NCBI RefSeq assembly: GCF_014803405.1
Contig: NZ_JACYFG010000036.1
Coordinates: 1 to 64,000 of the forward strand
Direction: 5' to 3'
Length of the DNA stretch: 64,000 bases
DNA from: Pelagicoccus enzymogenes
GTDB taxonomy: Bacteria > Verrucomicrobiota > Verrucomicrobiia > Opitutales > Opitutaceae
Every line of letters starts with the position of its first letter. Within the stretch, counting starts at the first letter, position 1. Made by a program: the position numbers and the translations under genes. Below are positions 54,417 to 62,966 of this stretch, piece after piece. The notes beneath the pieces are model-generated. The model did no database searches, had not been told where the DNA came from, and saw only the letters and a list, made by a program, of their open reading frames with translations.

Positions 54417-54447
54417 AGCCGCTTCCCCAACGAGGAGCGGCTTTTTT
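54417..54447 (+). terminator. Rho-independent terminator after ilvB
   Basis: AGCCGCTTCC pairs with GGAGCGGCT around a short loop and continues as TTTTTT. Confidence 0.9.
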
Positions 54448-54478
54448 ACTTCGTCACCATTAAGCGGAGAGCCCCCTC

Positions 54479-54537
54479 TCGAGCGTAGGGCTGGCGCTCG
54501 CGCCACGCCGCAATGCAGGATATTCGATTAGGGATCT
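54479..54537 (-). repeat. Dispersed intergenic repeat, copy B
   Basis: This is the near-exact inverted match of 34345-34405. It is flanked by direct repeats of CCCTCTCGAGCG (about 54474-54485 and 54543-54554), which could be part of the element or a target duplication. Confidence 0.85.
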
Positions 54538-54620
54538 CCAGCCCCTCTCGAGCGAATGAGAAACAAAGCACATCCACCGTTTCTGCTTAGAATTTCTCTA
54601 ACTTGCCTCTCTCAAGGCGA

Positions 54621-55160
54621 CTAGCTCTCCTCCTCCCCCTTGACTGACTTTTCTACAGCTTCCCTCGCCTCCCTGATCCTTCGCTCGATAAATGCGTCGA
54701 TATCCTCGGCAGATCCTGTATTCAAATTCTCAAGACTCTTCAATTCCTCCACCGTCTCCTTGCTGATCTGATCCGAGAGTTCCAGTACCTCCCTGCTGAA
54801 TCCTTCGCACTCCTCTGCCTCCATTCGAACCATCTGCATCTGGTTCAGATAGTTCAACAAGATGTGGTCCGAAGCGCTCACGGTGCTGCGGAATAGCTCC
54901 CGCTTCGTATCCTCGGAAGCCTTCATATCGTTGTACGACCTACGAGTTAAAAAATAGATGAGAGCGCTCGACACCAAAACGAAAGCCCACCCTTTGATCG
55001 TCTGCAAGAAGCTCAGCGTGGCCGCGTTCGGAGCAAGCGCCTCCACAACGAAGTCCGATGCCGCAATCCAAACAACTCCCAGCAACAAGTAACTCAACGG
55101 GACAAGCCAGTAGGGCTTAGATTTGAATCGCTTCCACGCGCTTAGAGAATCCGACGCCAT
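54621..55160 (-). CDS. Isolated membrane sensor-like domain protein
   Basis: The 179-residue protein has two membrane helices: PLSYLLLGVVWIAASDFVVEAL (about 17-38) and IKGWAFVLVSSALIYFLTRR (about 55-74). The pattern W-I-x-x-S-D with a following KGW-x-FV resembles the N-terminal membrane module of some bacterial sensor kinases and GGDEF proteins, a resemblance from memory. A long charged cytoplasmic helical segment (about 80-179, many Glu/Arg) follows in place of a kinase domain. It may be a signalling partner. I do not recognise a named family. Confidence 0.65.
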   Translation of the reverse strand: MASDSLSAWKRFKSKPYWLVPLSYLLLGVVWIAASDFVVEALAPNAATLSFLQTIKGWAFVLVSSALIYFLTRRSYNDMKASEDTKRELFRSTVSASDHILLNYLNQMQMVRMEAEECEGFSREVLELSDQISKETVEELKSLENLNTGSAEDIDAFIERRIREAREAVEKSVKGEEES

Positions 55161-55344
55161 GCCAACTGAAATACCTCACTTTTCCTCGAAGGCAAGGTTT
55201 CGTCGGCTCTATGCCGCCTCCGAACTGGGCGGGGCAGGCCAAACCCGCCGATCACGGCTTGGACCTCTATCCGAATGAAACCTCCGCAGACATCTCAAAA
55301 ATCTTGAGCTACCGCTTCACGGGTTCCAAAGGCGACGGCCCTGC

Positions 55345-55617
55345 CTACCGGAAGACTGTATCCAACCTGCCGCTACGTTCGTCCGCGAAAAGCGTATCTT
55401 CGTCTCCGTAATGCTTCCCGTCTACGAAAATTTGCGGCACAGTCGTCTGTCCGCTGGAGCGACGTTTCATCTCCTTGAAGTTGCTGGTAGGCAATTTCAC
55501 GCCAGCTACCATCGCGACTTCCTTCCACTTGAAAGGGATCTTGTGCTTTTTCAGGAAGGCCTTGGCCTTGTGGCAATAAGGGCAAAGCTGGCTGCCATAA
55601 ACTTCTACCTGCTTCAT
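55345..55617 (-). CDS. Glutaredoxin-like protein
   Basis: The 90-residue thioredoxin-fold protein has the active site CPYC (residues 12-15 in GSQLCPYCHKAKAFL) and the cis-Pro segment TVPQIFVDGKHYGDED. This is the class I (dithiol) glutaredoxin pattern, which reduces protein-glutathione disulfides. The middle section (VAMVAGVKLPTSNFKEMKRR) is somewhat longer than in the shortest glutaredoxins. It lies 4 bp downstream of the PP2C gene and is probably co-transcribed with it. Confidence 0.9.
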   Translation of the reverse strand: MKQVEVYGSQLCPYCHKAKAFLKKHKIPFKWKEVAMVAGVKLPTSNFKEMKRRSSGQTTVPQIFVDGKHYGDEDTLFADERSGRLDTVFR

Positions 55618-55621
55618 TGGG

Positions 55622-56479
55622 CTACTGAACCTCCACTACGACTGCCGTGATATTGTCGCGCCCCGATTCCTCGAGCGCGTCTTGCACCAGGCGATTCGCT
55701 GGTTGCAAGTCAGCAAAACGCGGCGGCGGGTTGCGAATAAGTTCCTCCACGCGACGATCCCAGATTCCGTCCGTGACGCCATCCGAGCAAAAAACGAAAC
55801 GGTCGCCCGACTCGATGCCTACCGAGCCAACTTGCGGATCGATCTTGAGGCACTTTCCGCCCAAAACCTGCTGCAGCAAATTGCGTTCGCCATGCGTGCG
55901 AGCTTCGCGTTCGTTGATCTTGCCCGACCGAAACAGCCAGCCCACATGCGTGTGGTCCTCGGTGAGCTGACGACTACCGCCGTCCTTTGGGAAATAGTAG
56001 ATGCGACTGTCGCCAATGTGGCAGAAATGCATCCAGCCTGGCGACATCCATCCGAGGCTCAAGGTCGCGCCCATGCCGCGACATTCCTCGTAGTAGACCG
56101 ACATTTGCGTCATTTCCTTGTGGATACGTTGAAAAAGCTCGGTCAAGATGTCCGTAAAGCCTCGCTGCAAGCCATAGGCTCCCAGCTTAAAGGTCTTGGG
56201 CAGAAGCTCTGCTATTTTCTGTACCGCAACGCGACTCGCGAACTCGCCGGCGTTCGCACCTCCCATCCCGTCGCTGACCGCAAAAACGAAGTCACCGCGA
56301 TCCATGTCCGCCGTGCCGCTCTTGCCCAGATACTGCATGCCTTCGGAATTGAAGGTAACTGCCAAGAAGGCATCTTCATTGTTCTTCCGGTAACGCCCCG
56401 GATGGGTCAATCCCGTCCAAGAAAGCGATAGCGCTTCTTCCTTTTCGTCCTCGTTTTCAGTCTTCGACTTTTCGCTCAT
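55622..56479 (-). CDS. PP2C-family serine/threonine protein phosphatase
   Basis: The 285-residue soluble metal-dependent phosphatase has the PP2C motifs RKNNEDAF, FAVSDGMGGANAGEFAS, CHIGDSRIYYF, FVFCSDGVTDG and GRDNITAVVVEV, with the metal-binding Asp residues intact. The N-terminus is acidic (EKSKTENEDEKEEAL). Its start lies 23 bases inside the preceding kinase-like gene, so translation of the two is tightly linked, as for kinase/phosphatase pairs. The substrates are unknown, and it has no membrane anchor. Confidence 0.92.
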   Translation of the reverse strand: MSEKSKTENEDEKEEALSLSWTGLTHPGRYRKNNEDAFLAVTFNSEGMQYLGKSGTADMDRGDFVFAVSDGMGGANAGEFASRVAVQKIAELLPKTFKLGAYGLQRGFTDILTELFQRIHKEMTQMSVYYEECRGMGATLSLGWMSPGWMHFCHIGDSRIYYFPKDGGSRQLTEDHTHVGWLFRSGKINEREARTHGERNLLQQVLGGKCLKIDPQVGSVGIESGDRFVFCSDGVTDGIWDRRVEELIRNPPPRFADLQPANRLVQDALEESGRDNITAVVVEVQ

Positions 56480-56903
56480 AATCGCCGCCTCTGGCCTCTT
56501 CGGCCTCCTTGATGGTCAGGCCTTCGCCTGTCTCCAAAATCACTGCAAACTCGAAGTCGATCACGCAAAACTTTCCTAAGTGAGGACTGTAGGTAATGTT
56601 TCTCATGAACGCGTCGTCGTGCCGCACTCCGAAGGCCTCCAAAGCGGCGAAAACCGACTTCTCCTTCTCCTTGCTGATCTTGTGCACGATGTTTCCGCAG
56701 TTCGTGGTCACGATGTAGAGCTGATCCGGATGAGCCTCCAGCAGCTTGGGCACGAAATCGCAGCCTTTCTCCTCCAAGTACTTAAGAACCCGCACCTCGT
56801 TCTCGTAACGCTCCTTGGCCAACTGCCCTTTGTACTTCTTGTGGACGCGACCGTCGAAGCCGATGTGGACTTCCGCCCTTTGCGTATCTTTGATCTCTTG
56901 CAT
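56457..56903 (-). CDS. Very small protein-kinase-like protein
   Basis: The 148-residue protein looks like a reduced protein-kinase fold. A Lys in GRVHKKYKG (beta-3 position) and the Glu in AKERYENEVRVLKYL (helix C position) precede the catalytic loop VRHDDAFMRNITYS (H-x-D-x4-N type). The metal-binding loop is DFEFA in place of DFG. It lacks the usual glycine-rich loop length and most of the C-lobe; full kinases are about twice as long. It may be a RIO-like or Bud32-like mini-kinase, or a pseudokinase. It overlaps the PP2C start and is divergent from glnA. Confidence 0.7.
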   Translation of the reverse strand: MQEIKDTQRAEVHIGFDGRVHKKYKGQLAKERYENEVRVLKYLEEKGCDFVPKLLEAHPDQLYIVTTNCGNIVHKISKEKEKSVFAALEAFGVRHDDAFMRNITYSPHLGKFCVIDFEFAVILETGEGLTIKEAEEARGGDYERKVED

Positions 56904-56981
56904 GATCGAATTTGAGCTTTGCTTCTAAAAGTGTGAACGGTATCGATTATTTGAAAGGTAAAAGTAAAATTTGTTGAAACT

Positions 56982-56997
56982 AGGCATACCTTTTGCT
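56982..56997 (+). promoter_or_regulatory. Probable sigma-54 promoter of glnA
   Basis: AGGCATACCTTTTGCT has GG at 56983-56984 and GC at 56995-56996 with exactly 10 bases between. It is close to the consensus TGGCACNNNNNTTGCW and lies about 90 bp before the glnA ATG. Nitrogen genes are typical sigma-54 targets. An activator site would be expected upstream, but I could not assign one. Confidence 0.65.
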
Positions 56998-57088
56998 GAT
57001 TTCGGAACCCGTCCCATGGCGGCGCCACTCCTACGGAATTGCCACTCCTAACCGGGACTTCCAAACCCTATACGATAATCAAAAATCT

Positions 57089-58108
<1,020 letters not shown>

Positions 58109-58145
58109 AGCCCTCTCGGCTCAGGACACACTCTTGCAACTTTCA

Positions 58146-58173
58146 GCGGCTCCCGAACAAGGGAGCCGCTTTT
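58146..58173 (+). terminator. Rho-independent terminator after glnA
   Basis: GCGGCTCCC-GAACAA-GGGAGCCGC is followed by TTTT. Confidence 0.85.
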
Positions 58174-58280
58174 CGTTTCTCGACTCCCGACAAGCATCCT
58201 TCGCCTTCCACCTCAATAGCTTCCCCTGGATCCTCTTTTTCTCGTTGTCCCCCGCAAAAGAGTTGCGCTCAATCCCCCGC

Positions 58281-58526
58281 ATGCCACGAGCCATAGGATG
58301 GAACAAACGCGACCCGGAGCTGGGCAAGCTCAAGATCGAAGCCCGAATCTTCGGAAACAAGCTGACCTTTCATCGCCAGGCAGGCCGCTTCGAGCAGTGG
58401 GAGGAATTCACGCCGGACGAGGAAGACTGGGACACCGTTAACGAGCTTGCCGAAAACAAGTTCCAACGCGGCAAGGTGCAAGCCCAGCACCTCAAGATCA
58501 TCCAAGCCCGCGGCCGCAAGTTCTAG
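58281..58526 (+). CDS. Small conserved-looking protein of unknown function
   Basis: The 81-residue basic protein (MPRAIGWNKRDPELGKLKIE...) has no signal peptide or membrane helix. It is rich in charged residues and has an acidic-aromatic middle (EEFTPDEEDWDTVNEL) and a basic end (QARGRKF). The coding frame agrees with gene-like composition and sits beyond the glnA terminator. I do not recognise the family. It could be a nucleic-acid or ribosome partner, judging only by size and charge. Confidence 0.5.
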   Translation: MPRAIGWNKRDPELGKLKIEARIFGNKLTFHRQAGRFEQWEEFTPDEEDWDTVNELAENKFQRGKVQAQHLKIIQARGRKF

Positions 58527-58592
58527 AGCTTCGCTAGGACCGCTGCGCGACCGCCCTCAGAGCGACTCGCTCGCTGCGCCAAACCGATCCCC

Positions 58593-59078
58593 CTATCTCC
58601 GCGCCGCCTTCAGGTACATTAAGGCCATCCCCAAGCAGCCCAGCAGCACGAGCAAGCCCGCAATGCCGTAAGCGCCGGCGAGCAGCTTCGGAAAGTCCCG
58701 GTTTAACATATCCGCAACCTCGGGCGGCATCTGCTGCAGCAAGCTCCGCAGCGGATCTCTCGCAAACATGGCATCTAATTCCGCCCGATCGATGGCGAGC
58801 GCTTGCCAAGCAAGGTAGAGCAGCACGCTAGCGGACAGGGCCATTTGATTCCACGCCAAGCCTTTCCCCGTCTCGCGCTGCCCATTTTGCAAAAATCGTC
58901 CGCGAAGCCGGGCTTCCACAATGCCGTGTCCCAGCAGAGCGATGCCGATCAAAGCCCCTGCCCAATTCCAGGAGAAACAGACCAACAGCAAGCTCAATCC
59001 CCCAAAGACCACTAAGCTCCAAGCGCTTAGTTGCGAAAGCGTACTCACCGCGCCCGAAACCTGAGGCCTTTCCTCCAT
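58593..59078 (-). CDS. Small integral membrane protein of unknown function
   Basis: The 161-residue protein has three to four hydrophobic stretches (for example WSLVVFGGLSLLLVCF, ALIGIALLGHGIVEA, MALSASVLLYLAWQAL and a C-terminal YGIAGLLVLLGCLGMALMYL), with a hydrophilic loop at about 100-125 between the last two. No motif identifies it. Its start lies one base from the stop of the upstream thioesterase gene, so the two are probably expressed together. Confidence 0.65.
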   Translation of the reverse strand: MEERPQVSGAVSTLSQLSAWSLVVFGGLSLLLVCFSWNWAGALIGIALLGHGIVEARLRGRFLQNGQRETGKGLAWNQMALSASVLLYLAWQALAIDRAELDAMFARDPLRSLLQQMPPEVADMLNRDFPKLLAGAYGIAGLLVLLGCLGMALMYLKAARR

Positions 59079-59079
59079 T

Positions 59080-59553
59080 TCAAGCAGGACGCTGGTTGCG
59101 AGCCGACTTCATCAGCTCGGCCGGCGCTTCCTCCAGCTTTCCGAGCAGGTCCTGCTCGAGATCCAAGGCAGCCATGGACTGGCTCGGCACGTCGAAGCCC
59201 GCGTAGACCGAGGTCATTTCCGCTCTCGCTACCGCGATGTAGCTGCCGTCCGCCTCACGTTTACGAATTCGAAAAAAGTAGACCACCGACTTCTGCTTGA
59301 TCTCCTTCACGAACAAATGCACCTCGAAGCAATCGCCATAACGCAGGGGCGAATGGTACTCGCAGCTCGCCCTCACGCGCGGCCAGCCCCAGAACTTGTC
59401 CCGATCCTGCACCACGGGATCAACTCCGAGGGATTTCAAGAAACCATGCTCCGCGACTTCCATCCAACGGAAGAAATTTGAGAAGTGGGCGATACCCGCC
59501 ATATCCGTCTCATTGAAAGCAAGTTCCCGCTCTAGAACGTAGTCGAAAGCCAT
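59080..59553 (-). CDS. Acyl-CoA thioesterase of the 4HBT hotdog family
   Basis: The 157-residue protein has the hotdog-fold signature FNETDMAGIAHFSNFFRWMEVAEHG, with the catalytic Asp of the 4-hydroxybenzoyl-CoA thioesterase type and the usual Asn/His neighbourhood. It would release acids from acyl-CoA; the specific acyl group is unknown. I chose the ATG at 59553 (MAFDYVLERELAF) because the extension to 59664 is not fold-like. It is followed at once by a small membrane-protein gene. Confidence 0.85.
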   Translation of the reverse strand: MAFDYVLERELAFNETDMAGIAHFSNFFRWMEVAEHGFLKSLGVDPVVQDRDKFWGWPRVRASCEYHSPLRYGDCFEVHLFVKEIKQKSVVYFFRIRKREADGSYIAVARAEMTSVYAGFDVPSQSMAALDLEQDLLGKLEEAPAELMKSARNQRPA

Positions 59554-59727
59554 AGCCGGGAAGCATCCCCGCTCGCCGCTAAAACTCAAGGCCATCCTCC
59601 CGGGCTCCCCCAACAATTTACCCAATTCGTAAATGTCCCCACAAATTGCGATTTTTGAGAGCAATCCCTCTCCTCTTCACCTACAGATAAAGCGCTCTTC
59701 GCCGATTAATCAGCCCTAGTGCCACCG

Positions 59728-60567
59728 ATGAACACAATCTCTCCCGCCGAGCTCAAGGAAGCCGCTAAACTGCTGCCCTCCTCTCCACGCATCTTCGGCA
59801 AATTGAGCAAGCTGCTGCGTGATCCGATGACGGACCTTTGCGACATCACGGATCTGGTGAATGCCGACTCCGCCCTCACCGCCAGCGTGCTGCGCCTCAG
59901 CAACAGCGCGCTCTACTCCCTCGGCACCTCCGTAGACACCCTCGACGAAGCCATCAACCGCATCGGTTTCCGTGAGCTCTTCAAGCTCGTCGGCTTCGCC
60001 GCCTCCCAGCAACTTTTCGCCGAGCACAACCGCGTGTACAACATCTCCGGCTCCCAGCTGTGGGAAAACTCGCTCGCTTGCGGCATCGGCATGGAAGTAA
60101 TGGCCCGCAAGGTCGGACTCGACGACCAAGAAGCCTACACCATCGGGCTACTGCGCAACATGGGCAAGATGGTCCTGGATTACTGCGTCAAAGACGACCC
60201 TCAGTATCCGGGCTACAATACGGAATCTAACCTGCCGCTCATCGACTGGGAGCAAAACAACTTCGGAATCACGAACCCGAACGTGGCCGGATTCATCCTG
60301 CTCTCCTGGAACTTCACCGAGGAGACCTGCCAAACCATCCAACACCAATACACCCCCAAGGAGGCTCAAAGGCATTTCCCGCTCATCCACTTGCTGAACC
60401 TATCGAACTGCATCGCGGAACGCATCGGCAAAGGACTGCACGGCGAGTCTTCCTACTGGAAGAACTGGCAAGATCACCTGCCGCGCACTGGCTTGTCGGT
60501 CGACGAATTCAAAGAAAGCGTCGCCGAGATCAAGTCGTCCCTCGATCGCGTCGTCGCCAGCTTCTGA
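59728..60567 (+). CDS. HDOD-domain signalling protein
   Basis: The 279-residue protein is mostly one HDOD domain: the N-terminal LLPSSPRIFGKLSKLLRDP lead, then ADSALTASVLRLSNSALYSL and AINRIGFRELFKLVGFAASQQLF. HDOD proteins lack the catalytic HD residues and act as signalling scaffolds, often linked to c-di-GMP or type IV pilus and motility control. No GGDEF or response-regulator domain is fused to it. The ATG at 59728 follows an upstream in-frame GTG at 59719; the former is more likely. It is divergent from the thioesterase. Confidence 0.87.
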   Translation: MNTISPAELKEAAKLLPSSPRIFGKLSKLLRDPMTDLCDITDLVNADSALTASVLRLSNSALYSLGTSVDTLDEAINRIGFRELFKLVGFAASQQLFAEHNRVYNISGSQLWENSLACGIGMEVMARKVGLDDQEAYTIGLLRNMGKMVLDYCVKDDPQYPGYNTESNLPLIDWEQNNFGITNPNVAGFILLSWNFTEETCQTIQHQYTPKEAQRHFPLIHLLNLSNCIAERIGKGLHGESSYWKNWQDHLPRTGLSVDEFKESVAEIKSSLDRVVASF

Positions 60568-60599
60568 ACGCTGCCAACTGGGCATGACCCGGGCTGCGG

Positions 60600-61295
60600 C
60601 TACTTGTCCTCTTCCTCGTCCGACTCTTCGTTCATCTGCTGGATCAAGGAACTCGGATCGTCAACGTCGTCACCATCGCTTCCCTCGCCCTCAGCGTTCA
60701 TCTGGGCAATCAAGTCGCTCGGGTCGACGTCATCCTCGCTACCTGAATTCGCCTGAGCGATCACGTCCTCCGGATTGAAATCCATGCTGGCTCCGCCACC
60801 GTCTCCAGCGAGAATGCCCGCGGTATCGAGGTCGTCGTAGTCCTCATCGTCGTCGCTCGAAGTGCCTTCTCCTAATTCGCCCTTGGAACCGGAACCCAAG
60901 TTGCCCGCTCCGCCCCCCTCAGGCAGCGAATCCCCGCCTTCCGCAACTTTTGCGAGCATGTCGTTCTTGGCGAAAGTCAAAACTCGGTCCGCCAAAGCCG
61001 GCAACTTCCAGACCTCCGGCGAAACCAAAGTCTCCTCATGAGCGGTCGGCTTGCCCGCTACGTTCACAAAGACCTGAATACACTCCCCCTGGTCCGACTT
61101 CATCACGCACTTGATGCGTACGATCATCCAAGGCGACGCTCCCGGTTCAGCGGTATAGACATAGAGATCCGTTTGCCGCCCGCCCGTATCGATGAAGCGC
61201 GTGAACTTCATCGGATAGCCGCCGCCCCAATCCTTCAAAAAGCTCTTCAGCTCTTGCTCGATCGCGCTGGCTATCTCAATGGTGTGAACCTTCAT
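60600..61295 (-). CDS. Protein with a folded N-terminal half and an acidic triple-repeat tail
   Basis: The 231-residue protein has an N-terminal domain (about 1-118, TIEIASAIEQELKSFLKDWGG through the LADRVLTFAKNDML helix) of a chaperone-like alpha/beta outline that I do not recognise. Its acidic C-terminal tail (about 145-231, rich in Asp, Glu and Ser) carries three copies of a ten-residue motif: NPEDVIAQAN (174-183), DPSDLIAQMN (191-200) and DPSSLIQQMN (213-222). The repeated motif looks like a peptide ligand for a partner protein. It has no signal peptide and lies between the HDOD gene and a small membrane-protein gene. Confidence 0.7.
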   Translation of the reverse strand: MKVHTIEIASAIEQELKSFLKDWGGGYPMKFTRFIDTGGRQTDLYVYTAEPGASPWMIVRIKCVMKSDQGECIQVFVNVAGKPTAHEETLVSPEVWKLPALADRVLTFAKNDMLAKVAEGGDSLPEGGGAGNLGSGSKGELGEGTSSDDDEDYDDLDTAGILAGDGGGASMDFNPEDVIAQANSGSEDDVDPSDLIAQMNAEGEGSDGDDVDDPSSLIQQMNEESDEEEDK

Positions 61296-61375
61296 AAATC
61301 GACTCTCTGAAAATAGAAAACCCTCCGACTCAAAGACAGCCCTCGGTCGATTGCAAACAACTTAGCCGCCACTGG

Positions 61376-61756
61376 CTACTCCTTGCTCTTCGGATCCATC
61401 TTGGAAACAAATCGCTGCACGATCTCCGCGGTCAGGTCCATCAGGTTCAAGTCGCCCTCCATCTCCCGCACTTTGCGTGGGCGGCCATGCAAGGCGAAGG
61501 CTACGTTTCCAACACCAAACAATACCGGCAAGATTGATTGAATCATGCTTCGCGTTTCGATTTGAACCCAAATTCCGAATACAGCAAAAGCCAATCCCAC
61601 CACGATGTAAAAGCCCTGCAACACTGGCGAAAAGGTCTTCACTTCGATGTCCTTGAGATCGTCTGCTGTAATCGGCGTACCCTTCATATCGATACGACGC
61701 TCGCACAGCGCGATGCCTGCCTTGATAACTCGCTTTTCGATGTAGTTACGCCCCAT
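61376..61756 (-). CDS. Small membrane protein of unknown function
   Basis: The 126-residue protein has two adjacent hydrophobic helices in its central part (VLQGFYIVVGLAFAVFGIWV and SMIQSILPVLFGVGNVAFAL) with basic and acidic flanks. A short polar N-terminus (MGRNYIEKRVIKAG) precedes them. I chose ATG 61756, although the frame stays open to 61783, where it would overlap the acetyltransferase gene. The family is not recognised. Confidence 0.6.
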   Translation of the reverse strand: MGRNYIEKRVIKAGIALCERRIDMKGTPITADDLKDIEVKTFSPVLQGFYIVVGLAFAVFGIWVQIETRSMIQSILPVLFGVGNVAFALHGRPRKVREMEGDLNLMDLTAEIVQRFVSKMDPKSKE

Positions 61757-61764
61757 AGCCCCAA

Positions 61765-62328
61765 TCAATAGGCAGGCCCACACAAGTCAACCCGTCCCTC
61801 GGGCCATTTCTCCTGGGCGCTCAACACCATCACATGCGGGTCCCACCACGGGTTCGCTTGCGTGTCTTCCGCATCCGAATTGAAGAACGCGTTGTCAACC
61901 CGCACCGCTCCCAACTTCTCGTAGAACTCCGGAACTCCCGTCTGGAACAAGCACCAAGGAAGTTTGGGTCCGAGCCGGGAAAACGCATCTTCCACCACCA
62001 AGCGGCCAAATCCGCGGCCTCGCTTGTCCGGACTGGAACAGACGCCAGCCAGAGCCAACACTGGCCATTGCCCATCGTCCGCGTCAAACTTGACGTACCT
62101 GACAAAGCTCCGAGCCACAGCCAAAATTTCCGCGTCCCCTTCGATCAAGTGAAACCGTTCGCTCCCCGCTTGCCCTCGCTCGTCCGCAGATCGGTCGAGA
62201 AAGAAATGCTCAAGGCTTTCCTCCAACGGGCCCTCGACCGCTTCCGGCCAAACGTCACCCCATAGCCGGAAAAGCTGTCCCGCCCTCTCACGAGAAAATC
62301 CAAGTCGCGTTTTCTGAACCACCACCAT
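61765..62328 (-). CDS. GNAT-family N-acetyltransferase
   Basis: The 187-residue enzyme shows the acetyl-CoA-binding loop SSPDKRGRGFGRLVVEDAF (about residues 113-131) and a following LGPKLPWCLFQTGVPEFYEKLGAVRVDN, the typical last beta-alpha unit of GNAT folds. The substrate is unknown. It lies 3 bp downstream of the nucleoside deoxyribosyltransferase gene on the same strand and is probably co-transcribed with it. Confidence 0.86.
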   Translation of the reverse strand: MVVVQKTRLGFSRERAGQLFRLWGDVWPEAVEGPLEESLEHFFLDRSADERGQAGSERFHLIEGDAEILAVARSFVRYVKFDADDGQWPVLALAGVCSSPDKRGRGFGRLVVEDAFSRLGPKLPWCLFQTGVPEFYEKLGAVRVDNAFFNSDAEDTQANPWWDPHVMVLSAQEKWPEGRVDLCGPAY

Positions 62329-62331
62329 TCC

Positions 62332-62901
62332 CTAAACTCCTAACAATTTTTCCAAGCCCTCGCGTCGACTTACCCCTTCGAGGTCGACCGGTGGCAGCGC
62401 CATCACTTCGTCCAACTTTTCAACGACCCGCTTGCCGAGCGTCACGAAGGCCTTGTCCGCCGCAAGGACACCTCCGCACTGTTCGTGCCCACTTTCCACA
62501 TACAAGTGCATTGCATCCGCTACCAGCGATACCGTACGCGGATAAAAACTACACATCAGATTCCAAGGCTCTTCGTTACGATCGCCGCCTCGACGAAAGT
62601 CGGTTCGTAGCAGCAAACTCGGAATATCCGCAAACTTCGCCGCCATAAACTCTACCACCGTACCAGAGTCCAACTCAGTGCCGTCATATTGAAATATCGC
62701 CGCATCACAATCGAGCAACCCCTTGAAGTCGCTGTCGCGAATCGCCTTCGCGCCCAGAGACTCGGGTTCGTAGTCCTGCGGCAAATACGCTTCGTAACGC
62801 CCGCCTGACTGAACTCCGACTTGCTCGCCGAGCTTCGCATTGCCCGCAAGGTGACGCAGGTCAAACAGGCCGCCCGCTAGGTATACTTTTTTCCTATTCA
62901 T
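62332..62901 (-). CDS. Nucleoside 2-deoxyribosyltransferase family protein
   Basis: The 189-residue Rossmann-like enzyme opens KKVYLAGGLFDLRH, the usual nucleoside-binding strand. The active-site segment is CDAAIFQYDGTELDSGTVVEFMAAKF, with the Asp and the catalytic Glu (VVEFMAA). It exchanges bases between deoxynucleosides in salvage. The neighbouring nucleoside transporter supports a nucleoside role. Some related proteins cleave nucleotides, so the exact substrate is uncertain. Confidence 0.82.
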   Translation of the reverse strand: MNRKKVYLAGGLFDLRHLAGNAKLGEQVGVQSGGRYEAYLPQDYEPESLGAKAIRDSDFKGLLDCDAAIFQYDGTELDSGTVVEFMAAKFADIPSLLLRTDFRRGGDRNEEPWNLMCSFYPRTVSLVADAMHLYVESGHEQCGGVLAADKAFVTLGKRVVEKLDEVMALPPVDLEGVSRREGLEKLLGV

Positions 62902-62966
62902 ATAACTCGATCAAACTTCAAACCTCCATATGCCGCGGTGCTTGCGCTTTCCATATAATATCGAAC

